Part shown: positions 48,828 to 57,564 of the stretch, piece after piece
How positions within the stretch are numbered: the first letter of the stretch is position 1
Layout: the number at the start of each line of letters is the position of its first letter
From: Chitinophaga sp. XS-30
Lineage (GTDB): Bacteria; Bacteroidota; Bacteroidia; Chitinophagales; Chitinophagaceae
Length of the DNA stretch: 64,000 nucleotides
Assembly (NCBI RefSeq): GCF_008086345.1
Contig: NZ_CP043006.1
Span: 5,640,032 to 5,704,031, forward strand
Direction: 5' to 3'
Notes under the pieces: generated by a model
The model's database searches: none
What the model saw: only the letters and a program-made list of their open reading frames with translations
Told to the model about the DNA's origin: nothing
Made by a program: the position numbers and the translations under genes

Positions 48828-50786
48828 ATGAAGCAATTATTATTCATCCCCCTGGGCGCCCTGGCCCTCGGTCAGGCAACCGCCCAGGCACCTGTCCGCC
48901 AGGCAGATCCGGTCAACTTCTCGCAGGTGCAGATCACTGACGCTTTCTGGAAGCCCAAACTGGAAAAAGTGGCTACGGTCACCATCCCCGTATGCATCGA
49001 ACAATCGGAAGTGAAAACCCGCCGGATCGATAATTTTGAACGGGCCGCCCGGAAAAAAGGCGAAAAGCACGAGGGCATGTATTACGACGATTCCGATGTG
49101 TACAAAGCCCTGGAAGCCATCGCCTATTCCCTCAAGAACCATCCGGACCCCGCCATCGAAAAAAAGGCGGATGAATGGATCAGCAAGATCGCAGCGGCAC
49201 AGGAACCGGACGGGTATCTCAATACTTATTATACGCTGACGGGACTCGACAAGCGCTGGAAAGATATGGAGAAACATGAGGCCTACTGCGCCGGTCATCT
49301 CATCGAAGCAGCCGTTGCCTATTATAATACTACCGGAAAAAGAACGCTGCTGGATGTGGCGATCCGTTTTGCGGATCATATCGACCGGTATTTCCGGGTA
49401 CCGGGCAAGCCCTGGGTGACCGGGCACCAGGAGATAGAACTGGCCCTTGTTAAACTTTACCGCACCACAAAGGATGAAAAATACCTCGGGCTGGCGGACT
49501 GGCTGTTGCAACAGCGGGGGCACGGCCATGGTGTGGGCAAGATATGGGACGACTGGAAGAGCCCGCAGTATTGCCAGGACGATCTGCCGGTGAAAGACCA
49601 GCGCGAGATCAGGGGGCATGCGGTGCGGGCCATGTACCTCTACACCGGTATTGCGGACGTTGCCGCCGTCAACAACGACCCTTCTTACCTCCCGGCCATG
49701 CAAAGCATCTGGGAGGATGTCGTGCACCGCAATATGTACATCACCGGAGGCATCGGATCGTCTTCGCACAATGAAGGTTTTACGGTGGATTACGATCTGC
49801 CGAACGAAAGCGCTTACTGCGAGACCTGCGCTTCCGTGGGGATGGTGTTCTGGAATCAGCGGATGAACCTGCTGACCGGTGACGCGAAATTTGCCGATGT
49901 GCTGGAACGCAGCCTCTACAACGGCGCGCTGGACGGTCTGTCTTTGAGTGGCAACCGTTTCTTTTATGCCAATCCACTGGCTTCCCGTGGCAAACATGAA
50001 CGCAGCGAATGGTTCGGCACGGCCTGCTGCCCTTCCAATATTTCCCGGCTGATCGCCTCCCTTGGCGATTACATCTATGCAAAATCAGACGAAGCCATCC
50101 TGGTCAATCTCTTTGTGGGCAGCAACACCACCATCCCGCTGAAAAAAGGGAAGGTGCATATTTCGCAGGAAACGAACTATCCCTGGGAAGGTGGCGTGAC
50201 CATTCATATATCCCCGGAACGCCGGATGAAAAGCAAACTGATGGTACGCATTCCCGGATGGGCGCAGCATGAACCCGCTCCCGGCAGCACCTATTTCTAT
50301 CTTGCCACATTCAAAAAAACTTTTTCACTGACCATTAACGGCCAGCCTGCGGCTTACACCATGCAACAGGGATATGCCACGATGGAACGGGAGTGGAAGA
50401 AAGGCGATGTGGTGCAGCTGGAACTGCCGATGGATGTGAAACGTGTGCTGGCGACAGACAGCATAAAAGAAAACAGGAACAGGGTTGCCCTGCAGCGCGG
50501 CCCGCTCGTGTATTGCGTGGAACATCCGGATAACGGCGGAAGGGTGAGCAACATCCTGCTGACGGACGATGTGCAGTTTTCCACGAGTTATGATCCCGCG
50601 CTGCTCAATGGCGTGGTAAAGATCCAGGGCGAAGCGCCGGTGGTGAAACCGGGCACGGACGGTATTTCCATACAGACCAGCCGGCAGCAGATCACCGCTA
50701 TTCCTTATTATGCCTGGGCCAATCGAGGGCCCGGGGAAATGCAGGTATGGATGCTGCGCAAAATATCCGATATCACCTTACAGTAA
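48828..50786 (+). CDS. glycoside hydrolase family 127 (beta-L-arabinofuranosidase)
   Basis: A 652-residue exported enzyme (signal MKQLLFIPLGALALGQATAQA). GH127 cuts beta-L-arabinofuranosides by an unusual cysteine-nucleophile, zinc-supported mechanism. The two motifs carrying the ligands are present: ESAYCETCAS (Glu and Cys, about residues 324-333) and WFGTACCPSNISR (two adjacent Cys, about 395-407). The (alpha/alpha)6 barrel region (KHEGMYYDDSDVYKALEAIAYSL, GYLNTYYTLTG, GHLIEAAVAYY, GHAVRAMYLYTG) and C-terminal beta domains are complete. First gene of a three-gene operon behind the 48768 palindrome. Confidence 0.92.
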   Translation: MKQLLFIPLGALALGQATAQAPVRQADPVNFSQVQITDAFWKPKLEKVATVTIPVCIEQSEVKTRRIDNFERAARKKGEKHEGMYYDDSDVYKALEAIAYSLKNHPDPAIEKKADEWISKIAAAQEPDGYLNTYYTLTGLDKRWKDMEKHEAYCAGHLIEAAVAYYNTTGKRTLLDVAIRFADHIDRYFRVPGKPWVTGHQEIELALVKLYRTTKDEKYLGLADWLLQQRGHGHGVGKIWDDWKSPQYCQDDLPVKDQREIRGHAVRAMYLYTGIADVAAVNNDPSYLPAMQSIWEDVVHRNMYITGGIGSSSHNEGFTVDYDLPNESAYCETCASVGMVFWNQRMNLLTGDAKFADVLERSLYNGALDGLSLSGNRFFYANPLASRGKHERSEWFGTACCPSNISRLIASLGDYIYAKSDEAILVNLFVGSNTTIPLKKGKVHISQETNYPWEGGVTIHISPERRMKSKLMVRIPGWAQHEPAPGSTYFYLATFKKTFSLTINGQPAAYTMQQGYATMEREWKKGDVVQLELPMDVKRVLATDSIKENRNRVALQRGPLVYCVEHPDNGGRVSNILLTDDVQFSTSYDPALLNGVVKIQGEAPVVKPGTDGISIQTSRQQITAIPYYAWANRGPGEMQVWMLRKISDITLQ

Positions 50787-50812
50787 ACAGTATATCAAAA
50801 TTCAACTACGCT

Positions 50813-53272
50813 ATGAACTGGCAAAATGTCAAAAAACTATTCGCATGCCTGCTGATCTCTCCCGCTGCATTTGCACAGGTAGAGCAATTACCGGCTTATC
50901 CGCTGATCACCCACAACCCTTACTGGTGCATCTGGTCTTTCGGGGACACCTTGAACTCGGCTCCCACCCGGCACTGGACGGGCACCAATCATTCCATGAT
51001 CGGCATCCTTAAAGTGGATGGGAAAAACTACCGCTTCCTCGGAAAGGAAGAAAGACCGCTGAACACCCTTGTGGCCACAACCGATGAAAAGCCTTACGAA
51101 TTCAGCTACACGGAATCGCAACCGGCGGGTGACTGGATGAAGGAATCATTCAACGATGGCCAGTGGAAAAAAGGCGCGGCACCTTTCGGGGACGACAAGC
51201 GTACGGCAAAAACTCCCTGGACCAGCAGGAATCTCTGGGTAAGAAGAGCATTCACCCTGAACGGTCCCGTACCGGAAAAACTGTATCTCAAATTGCAGCA
51301 TGATGATAATATCAAAGTATATCTCAATGGTGAGCTGGCCTACACGCATAGCGGCTGGAACCACCGCTTTGATTATATCCCGGTGACTGATGCCATCAGG
51401 AGCAAACTGAAAAAAGGCAGGAACATCATGGCCATCCATGTGGAGAACACCGCAGGCGGCCAGCACCTGGACGCGGGCCTCAGCACAGAACTGAAAAGCT
51501 CCGGCCAGCCGGTACTGCAGGCCATCCAGCGGAAAGTAAATGTTACGGCTACCCAAACTGCCTACGAATTTACCTGCGGCGATGTGGACCTTTCCCTTAC
51601 TTTCACATCCCCCCTGCTGATCAAAGAACTGGATGTACTGGCAAGGCCGGTATCCTACGTTTCTTTCTCCGCAAAATCGAACAATAACAAAGCACATGCG
51701 GTGCAGCTGTATTTCGGCGCATCCTCGGATATTGCTGTAAATATGCCGTCCCAGGAAGTCACCGCGGAAAAATATGCTTCCGGTCAGCTGACGGTATTGA
51801 AAACCGGCACAAAAGAACAGCCGGTATTACAGAAAAGAGGGGATGACCTGCGTATCGACTGGGGTTACCTGCACGTAGCGGCGCCCGCTTCCGCACAGGT
51901 GAAACAAAGCATCGGCAACGCACATGCATCCATTCAGCAATTCACCTCCAACACAAAGGCCACTGCGGTAAACAGCGGCAGGTCCCTCATGCTGAATACC
52001 GTATTCGATCTGGGTAAAACCGGCAACACGGCCAAAGAGGCTTTTGTGATGCTGGGATACGATGATGTGCTGGGCATCCAGTACTTCGGACAAAACCTGA
52101 AATCATGGTGGGCCATGGAGCCTGGCACGACTATGGAGAAAGTGCTGACACAGGCGCACCAGGAATATAAAAGCGTGCTGGCAAAATGCGCGGCGCAGGA
52201 CAAGGAGATCTACCAGGATGCCGTAGCGGCAGGCGGTGAAAACTATGCCAAACTCTGTGTTGCCGCATACCGCCAGAGCATTGCGGCACATGCCCTGTTG
52301 AAAAGTCCTGATGGAGAGATCCTCTTCCTCTCAAAAGAAAACTACAGCAACGGCTCCATCAATACGGTGGATGTTACCTATCCCTCCGCTCCGCTTTACC
52401 TCGCCTATAATCCGGATCTGCTGAAAGGCATGCTGAACGGCATCTTCTATTACAGCGAAAGCGGCAAATGGAAAAAACCTTTCCCGGCGCATGACCTCGG
52501 CACATACCCGCTGGCTAACGGCCAGACTTATGGAGAAGATATGCCGGTGGAAGAATCCGGCAACCTGATCATTCTCACCACGGCCATTGCACAGGCGGAA
52601 GGCAATGCTGAATACGCGCGCAAGCATTGGAAAACGCTGACCACCTGGACGGATTACCTGGTGAAAGAAGGGCTTGATCCCGCCAACCAGCTCTGTACGG
52701 ACGATTTCGCGGGCCATCTTGCGCGTAACGCGAACCTTTCCATAAAAGCCATTGTTGGCGTTGGCGGTTATGCGAAGATGGCAGGCATGCTGGGAGACAA
52801 GGCCACGGCGGCAAAATATGCAGCCATTGCCAGAGAAATGGCCACAAAATGGCAGCAGCTGGCAGATGCGGGCGACCATTATGCCCTGACGTTCGATAAC
52901 AAGAACACCTGGAGCCAGAAATACAACCTGGTATGGGACAGGATACTGCACCTGCAGCTCTTCCCGAAATCGGTGTATGACAAGGAAATGGCCTATTACC
53001 TTAAAAAGCAGCAGCCATACGGCCTGCCGCTGGACAGCAGGAAGACCTACACCAAATCCGACTGGATATTGTGGACGGCCAGTCTTGATAACAACCCCGC
53101 ACACTTCAAGGCCCTGACCGATCCGGTGTATAAATTCATGGAAGAAACGCCGGACCGCGTACCTTTGAGCGATTGGCATGAAACAACAAACGGCAAAAAG
53201 ATCGGTTTCCAGGCCAGAAGCGTAGTGGGTGGATATTTCATCAAGGTGATGGACGATAAATGGGCAAAATAA
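50813..53272 (+). CDS. DUF4965/DUF5127 glutaminase-like exported protein
   Basis: An 819-residue protein from ATG 50813, with signal MNWQNVKKLFACLLISPAAFAQ. Features match the family annotated as DUF4964-DUF5127-DUF4965-DUF1793, with relatives called glutaminase A in fungi: N-terminal PLITHNPYWCIWSFGDTLN, an extra beta-sandwich at about 110-225 (RRAFTLNGPVPEKLYLKLQHDDNIKVYLNGELAYTH), and a helical C-terminal part (RKHWKTLTTWTDYLVKEGLDPANQLCTDDFAGHLARNANLSIKAIVG..., SDWILWTASLD). In Bacteroidota it occurs in glycan loci; activity here is untested and probably carbohydrate-related rather than glutaminase (inference). Confidence 0.8.
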   Translation: MNWQNVKKLFACLLISPAAFAQVEQLPAYPLITHNPYWCIWSFGDTLNSAPTRHWTGTNHSMIGILKVDGKNYRFLGKEERPLNTLVATTDEKPYEFSYTESQPAGDWMKESFNDGQWKKGAAPFGDDKRTAKTPWTSRNLWVRRAFTLNGPVPEKLYLKLQHDDNIKVYLNGELAYTHSGWNHRFDYIPVTDAIRSKLKKGRNIMAIHVENTAGGQHLDAGLSTELKSSGQPVLQAIQRKVNVTATQTAYEFTCGDVDLSLTFTSPLLIKELDVLARPVSYVSFSAKSNNNKAHAVQLYFGASSDIAVNMPSQEVTAEKYASGQLTVLKTGTKEQPVLQKRGDDLRIDWGYLHVAAPASAQVKQSIGNAHASIQQFTSNTKATAVNSGRSLMLNTVFDLGKTGNTAKEAFVMLGYDDVLGIQYFGQNLKSWWAMEPGTTMEKVLTQAHQEYKSVLAKCAAQDKEIYQDAVAAGGENYAKLCVAAYRQSIAAHALLKSPDGEILFLSKENYSNGSINTVDVTYPSAPLYLAYNPDLLKGMLNGIFYYSESGKWKKPFPAHDLGTYPLANGQTYGEDMPVEESGNLIILTTAIAQAEGNAEYARKHWKTLTTWTDYLVKEGLDPANQLCTDDFAGHLARNANLSIKAIVGVGGYAKMAGMLGDKATAAKYAAIAREMATKWQQLADAGDHYALTFDNKNTWSQKYNLVWDRILHLQLFPKSVYDKEMAYYLKKQQPYGLPLDSRKTYTKSDWILWTASLDNNPAHFKALTDPVYKFMEETPDRVPLSDWHETTNGKKIGFQARSVVGGYFIKVMDDKWAK

Positions 53273-53279
53273 AAACGAT

Positions 53280-53319
53280 GGGATGCCACGGTCGCCGGTA
53301 GCGGCAGGCGTGGCATCCC
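53280..53319 (+). repeat. intercistronic hairpin with 11-bp arms
   Basis: GGGATGCCACG / CGTGGCATCCC with an 18-nt loop containing CGCC...GGCG, directly between the DUF4965 and GH43 genes. No T-run on the plus strand, so it is more likely an mRNA stability element than a terminator. Confidence 0.7.
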
Positions 53320-53322
53320 CGG

Positions 53323-54309
53323 ATGAAAAATAAAAACAAACGGATGAAAAGATGGATTTTTATCGCGCTCCTGGCATGCAGCATGACGGGATGGGCGCAG
53401 GAAAAGAAAACGGCTGGCAACCCGGTTTTCCCGGGATGGTACGCTGATCCGGAAGGCATTGTGTTCGGCAAACAATACTGGATATTCCCCACGTATTCCG
53501 CGCCTTATGAGCAACAGGTTTTCTTTGATGCCTTTTCTTCCCCTGACCTGGTGAACTGGACGAAGCACTCCCGCATCCTGGATACACAGCGTGTGAAATG
53601 GGCGAACCGCGCGATGTGGGCGCCTGCCATCATCAAAAAAGGTAAAAAATACTTTCTCTTTTTTGGTGCGAATGATATGCATAAAAAAGGAGAAGGCGGC
53701 ATCGGCGTAGCCGTGGCATCAAAGCCCGGCGGCCCTTACAAAGACTACCTGAAAAAACCGCTTATCGATGAGGTCGTGAACGGCGCCCAGCCTATCGACC
53801 AGTTCGTGTTCCGCGATAAAGACGGAGAATATTATATTTATTACGGTGGATGGGGGCATTGCAACATCGGGCATCTGAAGAAAGATTTTTCCGGTTTCAT
53901 TCCATTTGAAGATGGCAGTACGTTTAAGGAAGTAACGCCAAAGGGTTATGTGGAAGGCCCCTTCATGTTCATCCGTAACAACAAATATTATTTCATGTGG
54001 TCTGAAGGTGGATGGGGCGGCCCCAACTACCGGGTAGCCTATGCGATCGCAGATTCTCCGATGGGCCCGTTCGAGCGCATCGGCACTATACTGCAGCAGG
54101 ATACAACCGTAGCCACAGGCGCCGGTCACCACTCCGTGATCCAGGTGCCGGGCAAGGACGAATACTACATTGTGTACCATCGCCGCCCGTTGGGGAAAAA
54201 AGGCGCCAATGAACGGGAAACATGTGTGGATGTGATGAAGTTTGATGAAGAGGGAAAGATCATCCCGGTGAAAATGACCTTTGAAGGGGTAGCGGCAAGA
54301 CCGCTGTAA
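53323..54309 (+). CDS. glycoside hydrolase family 43
   Basis: A 328-residue five-bladed propeller with signal peptide (IFIALLACSMTGWAQ). GH43 members are arabinofuranosidases, arabinanases or xylosidases. The three catalytic acids can be placed: GWYADPEGI (Asp base, about residue 42), GAQPIDQFVF (pKa-modulating Asp, about 165) and YVEGPFMF (Glu acid, about 213). Alternative start ATG 53344. Linked with GH127 it most likely trims alpha-L-arabinose. Followed by a strong terminator at 54323. Confidence 0.9.
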   Translation: MKNKNKRMKRWIFIALLACSMTGWAQEKKTAGNPVFPGWYADPEGIVFGKQYWIFPTYSAPYEQQVFFDAFSSPDLVNWTKHSRILDTQRVKWANRAMWAPAIIKKGKKYFLFFGANDMHKKGEGGIGVAVASKPGGPYKDYLKKPLIDEVVNGAQPIDQFVFRDKDGEYYIYYGGWGHCNIGHLKKDFSGFIPFEDGSTFKEVTPKGYVEGPFMFIRNNKYYFMWSEGGWGGPNYRVAYAIADSPMGPFERIGTILQQDTTVATGAGHHSVIQVPGKDEYYIVYHRRPLGKKGANERETCVDVMKFDEEGKIIPVKMTFEGVAARPL

Positions 54310-54322
54310 GAAAGCATTTCAG

Positions 54323-54360
54323 AAAAAATCCCGGTAGCCGCTGGTTGCCGGGATTTTTTT
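54323..54360 (+). terminator. terminator of the GH127-GH43 operon
   Basis: AAAAAATCCCGG/CCGGGATTTTTT arms of 12 bp with a 13-nt loop and seven terminal T residues. Very strong intrinsic terminator. Confidence 0.92.
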
Positions 54361-54442
54361 ATCTCCGCTCCTGATGCTGCCATACGATCAAAGCCTTTCG
54401 GGCATGGTATCTGTTGAAGAAAGATAACCAAAACGATCTGCC

Positions 54443-54631
54443 ATGCAGGAAATCCTTATTGCTGTTATAGCCATAGTTGTATTGCTCGGCGTCTACATCG
54501 CCATTCAGGGCGTTAAAAAGAAAAGGAAGGGGGATGACAAGCTGATCAACCGCTCGGTTCCTCCGTTGGACCCTGACAATAAAACGGCCGGTGGCGGTAC
54601 CCCACGGGAAACGTATCCCGGAAGCAATTAA
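54443..54631 (+). CDS. small single-pass membrane protein
   Basis: A 62-residue protein: residues 3-24 form one membrane helix (EILIAVIAIVVLLGVYIAIQGV), then basic KKKRKGDDK and a polar tail ending in ETYPGSN. Resembles many small membrane peptides without known role. Lies between the GH43 terminator and the SRPBCC promoter, so it is a one-gene unit. Confidence 0.55.
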   Translation: MQEILIAVIAIVVLLGVYIAIQGVKKKRKGDDKLINRSVPPLDPDNKTAGGGTPRETYPGSN

Positions 54632-54646
54632 AAATAACACCGGGTA

Positions 54647-54690
54647 TTTGTAAAATCATCAGGTTTGTTTACATTTGTAACCATATGGTT
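54647..54690 (+). promoter_or_regulatory. promoter and palindrome upstream of the SRPBCC gene
   Basis: TTTG (54647-54650), a 19-nt spacer, TACATTTG (54670-54677), then a 12-bp palindrome AACCATATGGTT (54679-54690) at the expected transcription start. Placement suggests a repressor site, perhaps of an ArsR-type protein as often found with SRPBCC genes; no such gene is adjacent. Confidence 0.7.
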
Positions 54691-54709
54691 TCATATTAAT
54701 TATTCTTTT

Positions 54710-55729
54710 ATGGCTACACCCGGACATCTACAATTAAACGCTGATGGTTACAGCGTTCAGTTTGAAAGACATTTTCCATTTGATCTCAAAACCGTATGGG
54801 AAGCTATTACCGACCCGGCTAAAATGGCGGTATGGTTCCTGGAAGTGGAAATGGATTTTACACCGGGTGGGAAAATGACCATGCGTTTCCCCGACGAGCA
54901 TCATACTGAAACCTACGGCCGCATCCAGCGTATTGAACCGCAGCGGTTATTTGAGTTTGTGTGGCTGAATGATGACGGTCCGGATGAGTTGGCCACCTGG
55001 CAACTTTTCCCCGAAGGCCCTTCCCATACAAAACTGGTGCTGACTTACAGCAGGCTTGCAGAGAAATACGCCATCAACGTACCAACCGGCTGGCATGTAA
55101 TGCTGGACCATCTTGCCGAAGTTATAGCCGGCAGAACCGAACCCTACCCTCCACAAAACGGGCCATCACCGGAAGAAAAACACGTAGGCGCCCTATATGC
55201 TGCGTTATGGCACAGACAGTTCCCTGTATTTGAACTATCCGGTCACTATGGTACTTTCATCAGAAAAGATCATTTATTTGATATACGTTTTGAGCGGGTG
55301 CTGCGGCATCCTGTAAAGCGCGTATGGGAAGCGATCACGAAGCCTGAGCTACTTGCCCGCTGGTTTGGTGGTGAGGCCGAAATGGACCTGCGCCCGGGGG
55401 GCAAAGTACGCATTACGTTGCTGATGACGACAGTGGAAGGTGAGATCATCGCGCTGGAGCCGCAACGCCTGCTGGAATATACCTGGGGTGACAAGAATAC
55501 GGTACGGTGGGAGCTATTTGAAGAAGGAGAAAACACCACCAGACTTGTCTTCACCGAAACAGCGGTGGACCCGGCGCATTTCCCGGACGCTGCTCCCGGC
55601 TGGCATGGCTATCTGGACCGGCTTGCCTATGTGACAGATGGTAAAAAAGTTCCCGCTTTTCCGCTGGAAGCCTGGCCCGAGATATCGAAAGAAGCCACCG
55701 CAAAATACCGGGGGATGCTGGAAGGTTGA
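54710..55729 (+). CDS. tandem SRPBCC (AHSA1-like) protein
   Basis: A 339-residue cytoplasmic protein from ATG 54710 with two homologous AHSA1-type SRPBCC domains: residues about 12-135 (FERHFPFDLKTVWEAITDPAKMAVWFLEVEMDFTPGGKMTMRF) and 195-325 (FERVLRHPVKRVWEAITKPELLARWFGGEAEMDLRPGGKVRIT). Each folds round a hydrophobic pocket that could hold a small ligand. Fusion of two copies is less common than single-domain forms. No enzyme activity is evident. Confidence 0.88.
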   Translation: MATPGHLQLNADGYSVQFERHFPFDLKTVWEAITDPAKMAVWFLEVEMDFTPGGKMTMRFPDEHHTETYGRIQRIEPQRLFEFVWLNDDGPDELATWQLFPEGPSHTKLVLTYSRLAEKYAINVPTGWHVMLDHLAEVIAGRTEPYPPQNGPSPEEKHVGALYAALWHRQFPVFELSGHYGTFIRKDHLFDIRFERVLRHPVKRVWEAITKPELLARWFGGEAEMDLRPGGKVRITLLMTTVEGEIIALEPQRLLEYTWGDKNTVRWELFEEGENTTRLVFTETAVDPAHFPDAAPGWHGYLDRLAYVTDGKKVPAFPLEAWPEISKEATAKYRGMLEG

Positions 55730-55849
55730 ATAACGGCCGTCCTATCCTTGCACAACCTCCCCGTCCCCGCAACAAATTTGCAGCGTGTGGAAAACGGGTA
55801 GCCTGATTTAATATTCAGTTTACATCCAACCGGTAAGTTTGCTGCTGAT

Positions 55850-56434
55850 ATGGACAAGTTTCCAGACAACCGGCTGATCGCGCTCATCAGGGAGAACAAC
55901 CAACTCGCATTCACCGCACTGGTGAACCGGTACTGGGAGGGGCTGTACAGGCATATTCACGCAAGGATAGGCCATGAAGAAGATACAAAAGACATCCTGC
56001 AGGAAATTTTCATCTCCGCCTGGAAAAGCAGGGAAACGATATACACCGATGCTAACGGTACAATAGCCTCTTATCTTTTCAAAGCCGCCCGTTATGCCAT
56101 CATCAACTATTTCAGCCGTCCGCAGCAAACCATCTGCAACGAGGCGTTGCTGGAAAGCCTCCTGCTGCACCAGTCCACCGGCTCCGCACTGGAAATGCTG
56201 GAAACAAAAGAACTGGAGCAACAGGTGATCGACGAACTGGACCGAATGCCGGAAAGATTGCAGCTCCCCTACCGCCTCAGCCGCTACGGCCAGCTGTCCA
56301 CCAAGGAAATAGCCGCACAGCTTTCCTTATCCGAACAAACCGTCAGGAACAATATTTCCCTTACGCTGCACCGTTTACGGGCTTTCCTGCAAAAAGATCT
56401 TTTGCTGATCATATTCTTCTTCATAATTCCTTAA
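55850..56434 (+). CDS. ECF RNA polymerase sigma factor
   Basis: A 194-residue ECF sigma factor of the Bacteroidota FecI-like group. Region 2 at about residues 10-75 (RLIALIRENNQLAFTALVNRYWEGLYRH...EDTKDILQEIFISAWKSRE) and region 4 at about 125-180 (ELDRMPERLQLPYRLSRYGQLSTKEIAAQLSLSEQTVRNNISLTLHRL). It ends in a hydrophobic tail, LLLIIFFFIIP, which may touch the membrane or the anti-sigma factor. 48 bp upstream of fecR. Likely activates the adjoining susC/susD genes on signal. Confidence 0.93.
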   Translation: MDKFPDNRLIALIRENNQLAFTALVNRYWEGLYRHIHARIGHEEDTKDILQEIFISAWKSRETIYTDANGTIASYLFKAARYAIINYFSRPQQTICNEALLESLLLHQSTGSALEMLETKELEQQVIDELDRMPERLQLPYRLSRYGQLSTKEIAAQLSLSEQTVRNNISLTLHRLRAFLQKDLLLIIFFFIIP

Positions 56435-56482
56435 CACCAAACAGCAGTACAGCCGGGCCGGCTACGTGATATATACGGTGTT

Positions 56483-57469
56483 ATGGACAACGAACGCCTT
56501 TCTTCACGCCAGCTAAAAGCCATTCTGAAAAAGTATCTGCACGGAACTGCCACCGCAGATGAAGCCCGTCAGGTGGAACGCTGGTATGCAGCATTCTCCG
56601 AAGCGGAAACGGAAGACAAGCTGAAAGATCCGCATTACAAAAGTGCGCTGCAACAAGAGGTCATGGCCGGTATCCTCCATCATACCGCCCCGCGTTCCGG
56701 AATGCGGTTACGGATCGCTGCAGCGGCAGCATTGCTGATAGCGGTATGTACAGGATTATATCAATATACATTCCGCGCATCGTCTCCCCGGCAGGAAGCG
56801 CAGGTGATAGCAGTACCTTTCGGTGAACGGAAAAGCATCACGCTGCCGGATGGCTCGCAGGTATATCTCAATGCCGGTTCAACACTCACGATAGAGGAAA
56901 ACTACGGCAAAAAGGAACGGCTGATCAGGCTTTCCGGTGAGGGTTTCTTTGAAGTGGCGGCTGACCCTGAGCATCCGTTCATCATTCATACCGGTGATAT
57001 CTCCACTGTTGTACTGGGCACTTCTTTTAATATCAGATCGTACCCGGACCAGGAAGAATGGCACATCACGATGGCCAGTGGCGGCGTAAAAGTGCTCCGG
57101 CGGCAGGAAGTGCTTTCCGGCAATCTCACCGCCAACCGGCAATTATCCTATCACCATGCATCCGGGAAAGTAGCGCTGAGCAACACCGGAGCCAGCCTTC
57201 CCGGCGAATGGCGCAACAACATGCTCAACTTCCGGAACAGTTCACTCAAAGAAATTGCCGGAGAACTGGAGCGCCAGTACAACGTTCCGGTCAGGGTCAG
57301 CGGTCACGATGAAGGCCACTACAGGATCAGCTTCCACCGGCAGCCGCTGCCCGAAGTGCTGAACATACTTTCCGGTCTTACCGGAACTACTTATACAGAA
57401 CAAAATGGTGCCATAATTATTCACGCAAAAAAAGGACAAGCTAATGATGAGACCATAACGCAAGAATAA
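56483..57469 (+). CDS. FecR-type anti-sigma factor
   Basis: A 328-residue inner membrane anti-sigma protein. Cytoplasmic N-terminal region (YLHGTATADEARQVERWYAAF), membrane helix at about 73-90 (IAAAAALLIAVCTGLYQY), FecR domain at about 105-205 (FGERKSITLPDGSQVYLNAGSTLTI...RLSGEGFFEVAADPEHPFIIHTGD) and a DUF4974-like C-terminal domain (MLNFRNSSLKEIAGELERQYNVPVRV...YRISFHRQPLPEVLNILSGL). It should relay a signal from the STN domain of the downstream SusC to the sigma factor. Confidence 0.93.
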   Translation: MDNERLSSRQLKAILKKYLHGTATADEARQVERWYAAFSEAETEDKLKDPHYKSALQQEVMAGILHHTAPRSGMRLRIAAAAALLIAVCTGLYQYTFRASSPRQEAQVIAVPFGERKSITLPDGSQVYLNAGSTLTIEENYGKKERLIRLSGEGFFEVAADPEHPFIIHTGDISTVVLGTSFNIRSYPDQEEWHITMASGGVKVLRRQEVLSGNLTANRQLSYHHASGKVALSNTGASLPGEWRNNMLNFRNSSLKEIAGELERQYNVPVRVSGHDEGHYRISFHRQPLPEVLNILSGLTGTTYTEQNGAIIIHAKKGQANDETITQE

Positions 57470-57474
57470 AAAAA

Positions 57475-57530
57475 CCGGAAGCGTTTGCAGCACTTCCGGC
57501 GGACCTGTCCGGTTAACGGACAGCATTTTT
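57475..57530 (+). terminator. two hairpins between fecR and susC
   Basis: CCGGAAG/CTTCCGG (57475-57499) and CTGTCCG/CGGACAG (57505-57523), the second followed by CATTTTT. Likely a terminator that separates the regulatory pair from the inducible susC/susD genes. Confidence 0.7.
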
Positions 57531-57564
57531 AACGGATTCCAGTCACATTAAAAACATATCAAAG

